64,000 nucleotides of DNA from NCBI RefSeq assembly GCF_050948175.1, contig NC_135201.1:8804001-8868000 (forward strand), in the 5' to 3' direction. The stretch is from Xylocopa sonorina. Lineage: Eukaryota; Arthropoda; Insecta; Hymenoptera; Apidae. Shown here in pieces: positions 1-12,500 of the stretch (position 1 is the first letter of the stretch; each line of letters begins with the position of its first letter). Below the pieces are notes generated by a model, which was not told where the DNA came from, did no database searches, and saw only the letters and a program-made list of their open reading frames with translations. The translations under genes were made by a program, and so were the position numbers.

Positions 1-799
1 AAAACGTTGTCCTTTCAATTCTATATCATTAGGGGACCTAAGCGTTCGTATTTCGCTTGTGAACAACTTCAGCGCGTACACTGACCGTTACAATCGATTA
101 TCGATTATTTGAAAAATCTGCTACTTTATGAAATGCTTACTGAATACTATTATTTATTCTCTCGATTTCTTTGTAAAGACAATCATTGTCCATAAAAATT
201 CCTTTTACCCAATTCAAACGCGGATCCTGTATAAATCGATCGACGAAATCGATTCTTTTCAAAAGGTCGGAATGCTCAACAAAAAGGCAGCTACAGTATC
301 TGTATAATGGATCAAAATTGCGTTTGATAGCCAAGTTCAATATCATCTAACGGATAGCTTTGGTTGCGTGGAAACGTTCGAAGGCTGCATGACTTGAATC
401 GGTGCCGTACGATTTCGTATTTCAGTGCACACGTAGTAGAACTTACGTAGAACAGGATGCCAAACGCGTGTACGTACGCGTTTGTGTACACAGAAAAGCG
501 TGGCGCTGATAATAATATCGATTAGCCCCGACGTACACTCGCAGCTGACCGTTGAATTACTTAAGCTGTCTTCTAGATTCTGCCACCTAGTTTCTCCGTC
601 ACGAGCGTCACGATTTCGAGTGGGTCGACACGGAAAACGCTCATGCAATCGCGACAGGTATGCACGAAGGCTTGAAATCTCTGACGAATAAGCTGCGAAC
701 TTTCTTCACGCCATGTTCACACCACAGAGTACACGTTGGGACGCGTTTTCAAAAAATGCGCGCCAACCAACAACCGAGAAAACAAAAATAAACATTTAC

Positions 800-879
800 C
801 AATCGAATCTTCGCGGTCTTCGACGTAGTACTCGTAGTTCTCGATCGTTTGCTCGGCTATTTGGAAATATATACAATAC
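800..879 (-). other. Candidate 80-bp exon of an unknown minus-strand transcript
   Basis: The segment has a good acceptor on the minus strand (pyrimidine-rich run ending TTTTTCTCAG) and a donor GTAAAT. One frame reads through it as IAEQTIENYEYYVEDRED, which looks protein-like. Joined to an acceptor at 347-348 it would continue for about 11 codons to a stop. A different, longer open frame (137-346, 69 codons) covers that downstream segment but is not in phase with this exon. No start exon could be assigned, so this may be a non-coding RNA exon or a chance match. Confidence 0.22.
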
Positions 880-3300
880 CTGAGAAAAATAATTCGTAAA
901 AGAAGTAAATACATGCGAGCAATGCAACTAGAGCGATACTAGTAACGCGAGAACAAAGGGTGATCATTAAATCAGATAGTGTCTCGTATTATGGATTCCC
1001 TTACATAAATCGGTACAACAACGTTTGACAAGGATACTGACGACTTTAGGTGGTCTTATTTTGTCTATGAAATAGGTGATCAATGAAAAACTAACCAGCG
1101 CCCGGAGGCAGGGAAGCTTGCACCCTCAGGATGTTCGAGTGTTGCAGAAGGAATATTACAATTTGCACTGCTGCACCAAACGAAACTGACAACACGTTAC
1201 GCAAAACACAGCACAACAGCATCGCGCCGGATGCACCGCGCTCCGCTAGACAGAGGGGGACGCTGTCCGCGAGCCTACTGAACCGCATAAGCCAATCCGA
1301 ACGATCACGAAGGCGTGCCGCGCAGGCGCGCTTTTCAAAACATGCGCACAAGCGTTCGATCCTTCGGTTCAGCGAGAATTTTCATTTTTAATATATCGTT
1401 CTACACGCCCACTGTAGATTATTCAACAGATATTATAAGTTCACTCGAGAACTTAAAATTATCACCTCTATCGCCTTGATAATTTTAAGCATCAGATCAG
1501 GCTGTTGTTTTATGTACACCAGACGCAAGGTTTTCGAAACACCTTTCGTATACCTTCATATTACTCGCACGAACTTTGTTAGAATGATTTTATTGCACCA
1601 CTGCGTAATAGTTAGTCACATAAAATGATTTCGGGAGTTAGAAGACGTATATTAATCGTTAAAAGTCTGAGAAACAAATTTACGAATACAAAATAATATG
1701 GCAAGAATATACTGTATTTTTTTTTCTTTTTAATCGTTATCATACGAATCACTACCATTTAAATCATTACCGTTACTTACAAGTCATACTGTGGTTGTTT
1801 CTCGGAGGATGTACGTGTTTATGTATGTGTATAATTCATTACGAACTTATTATTAGCGTTATTACTATTCTTATCGATATCAGTACCATGATTCATATTT
1901 CCATGTTCTATTATACTCGTTATTCGCCATTCTATCATTGCCATCGCCGTGGATACGTTTTTACCGTCATCTCGTTACCATTGTGGCTGCCATTCGTGTG
2001 TATCATTATCATCGACAGCAACGTAACGCCACGTTGGTACATAATACGTTAACGAAACACGTTAATTAAATACAATACATATGCAAATAAGTCCTGCACT
2101 TCGACAATGTATTTCTATTACACAAAAGACAACTTTCGTTCCTTTTTCATATTGTTACGGAGAAGTAACAAAAGCTGTTACACGAGTTGTACACGTATTT
2201 TACCATAAAAAATATGCTCTCGCGAACCACATAAATGTACCGCGTAGTTTCTCTGTCCTAGGCGCTTTATAGATACATACATACGTATGTAATGTACATA
2301 AAAATATACGTTTACAACATACGTGCATACACGCATACATTCGTAAATACATGGATATATAATTTGTAGACGCGTAAACATGATTGTCTGGTGCGTATGT
2401 ACAAAGTTATTTACATAATTGTTATCTCGAAGATTTTTTTTACTAGTCCCCAATGTGAAAACCCAATTCCTACCAGCTTCCTCGATATACGAAACAAATT
2501 GATCATTCCGGAAGTTAAAGGTGTTAAGTTCTCGTGTTTTAGAGCACTATCTTTCAATGAACTTTTTTCCTTTCTCGTATAATACAGGATGTTTCACACG
2601 ACTATTAGTTACATTTTGCAGCTTAGGTCTTACAGTGTTAGTGCCAAATGTTCAACCTATTTACTTCAATCGATTGGAACTGAATTGTGATTTTAGGACA
2701 CGTTAAACAGCACAGTCTCGATCAAATTAGCCAAGTTACTTCGGATTTTAGTAACTTGACCACGTTGAAGAATGCTTACTGGTCGGTGAAATTGAGACAA
2801 CGAGAAGCGCAGAAGCATTCAAAGATTCTAAACGCGAACAAGTTATGAAATGGTAGTTATAGAATCGAGGAACAACCATCCAGGGCTACAGTTATCATCC
2901 TCTTTTCCCTTTGTCTACTTTTCTCCTCTTTCCTTCGTTTGTTACATTTTTCGGTGTGGCAGTCCAGCTGCTCGGTGGGGCCGTGTGTGTGCTCTAAACA
3001 GGGAACGCGCAAAGGGAAGCGAGTAAAATGACATACACGACATAACGCACAGAATAATGAACCGGGATGCAAGACAGAAACCCGATCAAGTTCGATTTGA
3101 AATTAAATAATTCACGCATTAAAATCTCATTTAAATAATTTACATTGTTTCGTATGTACAGGGCGCTCGTTTCACGCATTTCTCGCTACGGCTTCGAAAA
3201 AGTTCCTAGAAATTTCCTCTTTACGGCATCGTGTCGTCGCGTCGTTAACTAGTAATTATAAAAAAAAAAAAAAGAAAAAACAATAACAATACGGCAACAC

Positions 3301-3306
3301 TTTATT
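3301..3306 (-). terminator. Candidate poly(A) signal of kibra
   Basis: AATAAA on the minus strand, about 265 bases past the kibra stop codon at 3570-3572. An A-rich tract on the plus strand lies just upstream (about 3260-3280). No competing hexamer was seen closer to the stop. The call rests only on motif and position. Confidence 0.4.
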
Positions 3307-3569
3307 CAGTTCATTGTACTAGTTACACTAGCATCGTCATATGTATGTGTGCCGTTCGAATATACTTCACTTACGTTTTCTCCAATCGTCGTGCATGGCA
3401 CCTAGAATTCGAAAAAAAGCGAGGAAACGATATTCCTTTGTTCTTCATTCCAATCCTTTTGTTTCTGTTCGAAAATTACTGAACTGGTCACGCGTTAAAA
3501 TTATCCAACGATTAGAATAAATTCGTCCATTGTTTAAGAAAAAGGTGATGGAGAAACGAGGTGCAAACA

Positions 3570-6500
3570 TTACACCTCGACACCGAGTACTCTGTCGACG
3601 ACGTATTCGTACCTCCTTGGCTCTTCGCCGTCGTTTTCTTCGGTAGTCTTGAGACCATCGCCTTGACCGTTTTCTTGGCAATGCGCACTCGTATCGGATG
3701 GTCGACCTTTCGCGTTCACAGATTTATTTGTACTGTTCGCTGGAACATCCTCGTCCACACTTGTAATCGTGCTTGCGTTACTGGTCGTGGCACCGTCAGT
3801 CCTCAACGCAGACGCATTCCCGCTAGGAACACTATTAGACCGTATAGCCAAATTCGTAACACCTTGAGCACCAAACTTATTAACCATGGATTCGGTGCTA
3901 ATCGGCTCTGAGGCGTATCTCTTGTGCTGGATGGACGACGGAGATGGCGATGAGCTCTCGCATAGTGAGTCTTCGGGAGGAAGTACAGGAACATTGAGAT
4001 TAACGCGCGTGAAGAAGGCCATTTTTTCTCTGCAAAAAAAGATTACAGTGAATTCGTATTCTTATCAAATCTGACAATAGTTTTGCTTAACAATGTACAT
4101 ACTTGAATGAGATAATATCAGGCTTGCCCTTGCCAGCTTTCGTTTTCCTCAGCTTGTAGATTTCTTTCGAGGTTTTCTTCAGCATCTTCTCCACTCTTTT
4201 ATCTTCGGCGCTCTTGCCGTTTTTCCCACTTTCGGCTTGGGCCATGAGGTTTTGGAACTTGTGATCCTCCAGCAACCACGTCGCGAAATCGGTGTCCCCC
4301 TTTTCACGTGCCTGCTCCAACCTTTGCTTCAACTCGCGCAATCTGCTCAGCTCGTCCTGAAGATTGTTCAGCCTGGCGTGTTGCGCTTGAAGATCCAATT
4401 CGAGGTCCAGAGAGGTCCTCGCTGTAGGCGGCAAATTCGTGGACTTTTTCGAGGCGGTTTTACAGCTGAGAGCAGACAAAGGTCTTCTCCATCGGAGGGA
4501 CCGTCTTTCTACTGAGTTTCGTTGAAAAGGTCCGCCTCTTCGATAAAGAGGCATGCTACTATCGCTATCGCTCCGATTCAACTGAAAATATTGAACGGAT
4601 AAATCTTCACGACCCTAAAGGGATTCAGTTCTGAATGCATTAAGAAAGAAAATAGTGCTCACCCGACAAATATAGTGATTTTTGCTGACTGCAGCGCTGG
4701 GTGAAAACGTTTGACTCCTTTTAATTACAATCGAATTTTTGTCGTCGTGCATTACGCTAGAGGCAACTCCGGCTGCAGAGAGTTTCCTCTGTTTTCCTTG
4801 TTCCGGGATGAAAACGCATTCAGTATTGGTCTCTTTGTCCTGAGTATGTCTTGCTTCTTCGCTCAATTCTTCCTCCTCCTTGTTTATATACACAAATTTA
4901 TACACATTAACAACAAATTTAAAAAAACCTACTTAATTATAATTCATCCAAGAAGAAATGGAAAAGGAACACTATAATTGAAAGCAGTGATTACCTCGTG
5001 TTCCAATACATCCTCCAGAACATTATCTTCCATCGCGAATTCAACGATGATTCCCTCCTCGTCGCTGTCCTCACTTCCGCTTTCGCTGCCACCATTCTCA
5101 TCCTCTTCCTCGGGACTACCCAAGCAATTGGCCAGCTCTTCCAGCCTTAACGAGATTGCTGTTTGAAGTTCGTCGCAGCCCTGATTCCTCGTCAATGTAG
5201 ACGTTTGAGAGCTGATGATCGTACTCTCGTCGCTGCTTTCCTCTTTCGTATTCTGCCCGCTACGGTAGACAGATAAATCCGACTCTTGCTTATCGTGTTT
5301 GGCTTGCCTCACCACACTGGTAGAGATACTGTTACTGTTGCTGGTACTGGTGCTAGGGCTGTCGGATGGTTGCATGAAGCGAAAGGAGAGTATGTTGTAC
5401 CATTTAACACTTGGCGATTCTGGACTAAAGTCTGCAAGGGACACTTGGGCGGATCCCTGAAACAAGAACAATCCAGTTGAGAAATTAAATAGTCGTAGAA
5501 ATGGCACTCTAACTTTGGCAATTGAGACGTTGCGAAAGCTATCCAATAATTAGTGTCCGGTATTCTCATTATTCTGGAGGTTGAAAAATACACCTACCAA
5601 GCATTCCTCAGACTCGCTGCCTGTACACCAAACGTTGACTTGCAGTGTCTTTGTATATAATTTATTGAGTGGTACTGCAATCGGGAACGTTTCACCGAAG
5701 GTTGGTTTACGCAAATCCACAACAGGCTTCGTACAACACATGTGATTAACAGGTGGCTGCATCGGAAGCAATGCAGCCTTTATATACCTAAACGCAAAAT
5801 AGAGAGAAAAATGATATTTCACACTGTTTTAATATTCAATTAAATATTTACGCTAAACATTCAAGTACTTACACTTGGGCATTGTTAGGAATAAAGAGGG
5901 CAGCCAAATTTCTGGCACGTTCAATTCCGACATGGAGCAAACCGTCACTTACAGAATATCTAAACAAACAAAAAGTCCAATCAATAAGGAAGGGATTAAT
6001 CATTAATCCCTAACAGTTCTAAGACATTGCATACCACACTGGGTTCACCATAATCTCTAAAATTTTTACAACACAGTGTTTGGCATCATGATACATGAGT
6101 AAATACACCAATAATCTCACGAATGCATGCATGCTCTTAAAGTAGATATTCCAATGAGTCATCAAGCCTTGAAGTTCTACTTACAACCAAGAACAAACAA
6201 AAAAACGAACCTAAGCTTAATCTGCACTTGTGCCGTTTCCAGACTCATTTCTCCAAGAGCCAGAGAGTCCACGTCGCCAATAGTACCGGGCAGTTTCCTT
6301 CTGTTAGAGGCCTCGAACACGCCCGAATCACCAGCGACACTTTCATCCGAAACAGCAGCAGAGACGGACCTCGTGTTCGTCCCAGAACTACTAGCCCTCG
6401 AACGAATGCCAGTAGGTGGAGGTGTCTCGCTGATAGGCGAGAGGGGTTCCTGCGAGGTCACTTGATGCTGCATCACGCACACAGGCCTTCCCAAGCCGCT

Positions 6501-9500
6501 GCCTTGGGACATATTTCCGGACTGCAATTCGACAGGCGGATGCGGTCCACCCACTAACTTCAAACGATCTTGGGGTCCAACGCAGGATTGCTCGTGCGAG
6601 GATGCCTGTTGCTGGCTGAGCCTCAGCTCCGCTAGACGATCCTCCAATTGATTCCCGTCCAGATGGGCGTTGGACGCGGCCATAGGTCTCTGATGCTGCC
6701 GCCTCTGCATTTCCACGTGCTCGTATGCTGGCGGTGGGCCTATTGGAGCGTTCTCGTAAAGCGGTGAAACGGGCGGGCTGACGCTGGACAGGCTGGACCT
6801 GGGCGAGAGGCTTGGCTGTGATCGACCTGGCGACGGCGTGCTGACCAAATTGTTCTGTTCCGTGCCTCTGAGCAGTCGCTCGACGCGTCTGTGCAGGTCG
6901 ACCATGTCGACTGGCCGATCCTGTTGCGAGCTAACGGGGCCCAGACACTGTGGGCCACCGTAAATGTCCGTGAAGCTCAACCCAGAGCTCAGGGAACCTT
7001 TGCTGCTTGTCGTACTTAGACTTCCGAGACTGGAGCTGCTGCTCACCGAGAGCGTGCTTGCACTGAGAGTCTTCAGTTGGCCCTCGAGCATTGCCATCGA
7101 GCGTAACGCGTCCCTCAGCTGTTGCAACAGCAATTGCTTCTCCTCGTGCAACCGTACGCGATCGGTTATAGTCTTGTTGGACAGTTCAAGCGCATTGTTC
7201 AGGTCCTGCTCGAGGCGACGGATCTCGCTTTGGATCTTCTTCATGTCCTGCTGCGTTCTGGTGCGTGGAGTGATGCTCCTCAACTCTCTGAGGAGCTGTT
7301 CTTTTTCCTGGAAGAGCAACAGCTTGTCTTTATCGCTCTCCGTCTGGCCGGGCGTCACTTTCTCCTCGAGATCAGCCAGTTGTTGTTGAATGTGCTGTAT
7401 CCTCTTTCTGGCCTCGTCGTACTGCAACCTCATGCGTGCCATCTCAGCTAACCGAGTGCCGATCGGGACCAATTCACCGGACAAGTCGGTCTGAGACGCT
7501 GTGCTTAGCTTCTCTTGGGGTAAGCTGAGTGTGCTGGCCTCGGGACTACCTTCGCAGAGTTGCAATCGTGTCAGCTCGTCCTTTAGTTGGGCCAGCGACT
7601 GCATCAGTTCTGCCTTTTCCTTTTCACCGGAACTTAGCGACTTTTGGATGTTTCGAAGCTCCGTCATAATCGCCTGGGCTTCTGTGATGTTGTAACAACC
7701 GCCATGGTGTCCGCTTAGCTTCTGCTCGACGCTGTATCGAACAAAGCAAACGTTGAGATATACCTTCTTTTCTGATAAGCTGCTGCTTCTCGAAAATCTA
7801 CCGCGAAATGGAACAGAGTGATATACCTAGCAAGAGTGTCCACTCCTCGCTGTGTACAGTTCATCTCGGCACGGATCTGTTCGAGCTCTCGTTTCAACCG
7901 GGAAACTCGACTCCTTGCGAGCGCAACATCGGATTTCAACAGATCTGGATCATACTTGGTGCTCAATGAACTTGAACTGGAGCACACTATAGACAAGACA
8001 GATGAATGAAATTAAAAAATCTCTACACATCTAGATTAAATGTATAATAAAAAATATTCTGAAAAATAGATACTCACAACTAGTGCGCGATGCACCAAGC
8101 GTTGTTAAAGCGTTGTTGAGGTGATTGTACTCATCCTGGGCTAAGCATAGCCTCTGTTGTTTTACATCGTAGATTTCCTTCTTCGCCTGTAACACAATAG
8201 AGAAATGCCTCGTCAAAAGATTGATTACGTGGTATGTTTTTAAAAAACTAAAAATTAATTAAGTGACAGTGACGAGAACAAGTGTTCACATACAATGAAC
8301 ACCGAAAATATTCGCCAGTATATATTTAATCTTTTCAGTGCCTAAGAGTACACCTTTACGAATTTCTTTCTAGGCGCTGTTTCTTTATCTATTTTGTACA
8401 GGAATGCGCACTTGCACAAACATCCGCAGTCTAGTCGTAATCGACGTAAGTTCTGAAGTAAGACCCGTGTGTGTACATCACTTGAGCAACACGCTTCTCA
8501 GAGAGAACTCTCCACGCTCGGAAGTGGCGGTTGAATTCGGAATAATTACATCGGCATCGTGTTTTCACCTCGATCACGCGCGCTCGCTATTCAACGGAAA
8601 TCGCGCAACGCGCCGTCCAGACATTCCTTTGCTTTTCAGACAAGGAAATACCATTACGCATGATTTACGCGGTGCCACAATCACGCACCTCGGGCGCCAC
8701 CACATGAAACGAGACGTCATCGTAACGCGAGACGAATTAAAAGAACGCGAGGAACAGTATCGAGAGACATCAACACGATATTAATGGATTTTCCGTCTCG
8801 GTTCACATGGAATGTTGTACTTTTCCTACTCCGTACACCTGATCCAAGCCCCGATACTTTCAACTGCCATTCGTTTCCGAATCAGGATCCGTTCTCCGTT
8901 GACGCGTGCGACAAAAACACGCATGGATACGACTAAAAGCTCCTATCTAGTCCCATCGACAAATGGTGTATCGTATTATTAGGCACGTGCAAGGGAACTC
9001 TAGAAGAGAATACTTGGAGGAACACGGGGTTCAACGAGGAAACACTGACGGCACGAAGCCGGAATTTCACTTGAACGGATTCTAAGAGATCCGAGTAACG
9101 CTCGAGGCACGCGAGAATCCTGGAAGAGGCCTTACGTATTCACAGTAATAGTACGCAGTAGCGTCGGTGTCATCGCGTCTGTAGCACTGCTCCCAGTAAA
9201 ATCTCTGGATCTGCTCGTCGTTCTCGTAATCGTTGTGGTAGCACATTCTCATGCGATATTGAGAGACGACGTTCTCGTAAATTTGCTCCTGCCGATAAGG
9301 CTGCTTGCACGAACGCTGTTGCTCGGGATATTGCTGGCGTTGCTGTTGCTGTTGCTGCAGCCGTTGATGATGTGCCTGCTGATGGTAATTGTTCACGTAG
9401 GTGCGGTACTGGTGCGCCGGTACGAGTACGCAGAGTGTGTACTGACGGTCCATGCCGGGTACACGGTAGACTAGGCACGGTTCCTCTTCTTCTTCCTCCT

Positions 9501-12500
9501 CGTCTTCTTCGTCGTCGTCGTGATCGTTGCCGTCTCTTTCTTCCCTCTTCTATATCAGCTCTTTCTCTCCTCCTTCTTTCTACGTGCTCTTCTTCTCCTT
9601 CTCTTTCTCCTTCTTCTTCCTCTATCCCGTCGGACGTCTATCTCCTCTTCTCTTCACCTCATCTTCGCGAAGGCCTCCTTGAGACTGGCCGGTTTACGGG
9701 GCCCGAAATTCCGATCCCCACCTCTGTGGGTCTCAATTTTTAAGGGATCCCACCTTTTTTCCTCCTTTTTGCCTTCTCTTCCTTCGCTTCTTGCACCACC
9801 CGGTCGATCTTCTCCTTCCCTTCTCGTTTCCATCCTGCTCTTACCTACCACCCTTGCCCCTACCACCGTACCCAACATCCTTTCTTTTTACTCCTCTATT
9901 TCTCCCTCCTTCTCTTTCTTCTTCCGTTTAATCCTTCGATTCCCTGCCTCTTTCTCGCTCGAATACACACACAAGACCGCACACAAACGGACATCGGGTT
10001 CTCTTTCTCCGTTGATCCGCTCTATAGGCGTACCTCCTTTTCTCTTTCCCTCTGCTCCTTCCATAGTCTTTTCATTTATCTCGCTTCAACCATGGTGGCC
10101 TCAAGCTGCTCTTTCTTACCCGGTGTAAAAAGGCGGGCCTCATCCTGAGGGCCGGCAGCACCGTCACAATCGAGCCCTTGCAACCCCCACTTCCGCTACT
10201 TTTCCTGCCACCCCTCTCATTCCAACTCTGCCTGTTTCTCTTACAATCTCCGTATTTGCCCCACTCCGCCTCCTCCTTTCAAATACTATGCATTTCATGC
10301 GGTATTCGTTCCTAGTGAATCTTATTGATACTAGACCTTACGCACACACGTGCTGCGCGTTCGCTCGCGCGCCATTCGAATATTTACGGTATCACGTGTC
10401 GAAATTTCCCGCCTTCTCTCCGTCCAGCCTTCAGCTATCTCCGTCGAATCAACAGAAATTCCAGGCCTGGAATTTCCTCTCACAATCCGAGCTTCTCTCG
10501 GCTACCTGAAAAGTCGAGATGTAGAGCATCTTCAAAATTCGTCGCGCAGAAGATAAATGAAAAGCCGTAATTCGCGAAAGAACTGTCAGTCCTTTCCTCG
10601 ACTCATCCGAAGAACTGCCCAGAGGCAGAAACGTCGAGGAGGACGCGTCTCGAGTTTTATCATAGCGTTCGTCATTGAGCCTACCCCCGTAGGGCGTACA
10701 CATTTTTCTTCGGCGACGCGGAATGTCGTGGTGGTATGCAGGAGAGCCAGATATGCAGGGCGCCGTTGGGCGAGCACACGATCCTGTCGTTGGCGGAGCC
10801 CAGCCTGTAAGGGACGACAGCAGGAACGGAGTAGGGGCCCGTGAGGTAGTGGAGGAGGGGAGGGAGGGCCTGACGAGGTCACGGTACGACCCTGCTGAAC
10901 GTGTCCCATCTCGGACTCCTCTGGTCGGTAGTAGAACCGACCTTGAGTCGCGCATTATGCCTCGTCCTTGTTGGAATTTCTGGGGCCACTACTGGCCCAT
11001 CAGCCGTGTCTCTAATCATCTAAGAACAGGCCCGGTGGACCTTGGTGTATGTCCCCTCTCCGTCAGGAGGCTCGTTCTGTGGCAATAGCGATGGGATCAA
11101 TTCGCTCATCCCTTGCACACGTTACGGACCTTTTCGCTGATATAACTGTCCAATAAATAACTTGATAGTTCCTTTAATTACGTGCTTCCAATAACTTCCA
11201 AATTACACTATTCGAACTGTTTTAACTTTCTGGGATTTAATTTTAAGGGCGTTGACTTGAACATCTCTGCGGAAAAAGATATTGCACAACGATTATCTAA
11301 TCGCAAACATTGGAATAGCTTTGTTACTTTATGCTCATCTACGGAAAAGTGCCTTTTTCAGGGATACAGCCCCGGAATTTCGTGGCTTAGCGAGGAATTC
11401 GTAGCGCATACCGGACGAGCGAGCAAAGAGAAGGTGGTATTGCACGAAAATTACTAGTATCGGATCGATTCCATCACTACGCAACAGAGAATTCCGCCCC
11501 ACCAGACGTGCTTTGCCTCCGTACCACCTCACCACCACGAAACCGCCGAAGGATTCACGGGGCTCGGGCCCCGCGCGCATATTTCTCGGTCCACACTATT
11601 ATTGTCGGAGGCTCCGCAGATGCTATCGAGTACGAGCCGGTTCGCTCGCCTCGCGGAAAGAGCCTCTTATTTTTCCCCACCCCTCGGAACTTGCCATCTC
11701 CACCTCCACAGGGCTGAAGCTCTTCTTACCGCGATCCTTGCATCTCCCTATGCATCTATCATTCGTTTTTCCCACTCGAAAGATCTCGACTCGCTTCCTC
11801 CTTCGTTCGCCTGGTGGCAGATCCCCCGAAATCTCTTCCGCTTCAACTTAGCTTTTTATACGACGCGACACTCGCCGGACATGCCTGCGTCGCGACGCGG
11901 GAATCCGCTCTATCCTCTCCAGACGAATTCCGGTTAAAGATGTCCCGATTCAATTGGAATGTCCCTCTTGACGTGTGCCGCGTACGGAGATATCGGAAGA
12001 CTGCGGTATTGGCTCTTGATGAGCGCCATTTGTCATCTCAAAGATACGAGGTCACCGTCCATTTGGGACTGTTACCTTCAATAGAATGCAGAGGATACAT
12101 GCTTGTTTCTTAGACCGATAGAGATGGCAATAAGTATTCTTTTCGTTTCCTTTGAATTGTCGGTTTCTCAAAAGGCAAAAGAGTAAATTAGTATACCTGA
12201 TTCTCGTAGGAAGCAATCGTAGCCATGAATACGCATTTCTCAAATACCATTTGCTTTACGACCATCGGTCACAGACGCCACAACAACGGACTGACGGCCG
12301 TGATATCAAATTACATTTTTCACAATCACATTTCCCATGCAATATACTCGCCATTGTGAGAATTCGTTCCGTACTGTGGCACAAATGGCAGTTTTACGCG
12401 AAGTGATGTGTGATGCGTAACTTCTCACGACAGTTGGTATCAAACTTGCATCTTTCTTGCGCGTTGCACGACACTTCACGTAGAACCGCCACCATGTTCT

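Larger units (their letters stand above)
1..3569. other. Kibra 3' UTR and downstream flank, no confirmed gene
   Basis: About 3300-3569 is probably kibra 3' UTR. The rest is AT-rich with only short frames. A GC-richer patch lies at about 1095-1390, and a spliced exon-like segment at 800-879 is listed separately. No domain, tRNA or transposase sequence was recognised. Much of 1400-2500 is tandemly simple sequence (ata/cgt-rich). Confidence 0.6.

Noticed and set aside
343..648. 101-codon minus-strand frame overlapped by a 69-codon plus-strand frame
   Set aside because: No domain, no splice partners, and both strands are open over the same bases, which indicates stop-poor sequence.
9654..9878. 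74-codon minus-strand frame ending KPASLKEAFAKMR, with a GTGAAG donor-like site
   Set aside because: The C-terminal part looks protein-like, but the supposed introns on this strand are purine-rich without a pyrimidine tract, so I could not support splicing to the neighbouring exon.
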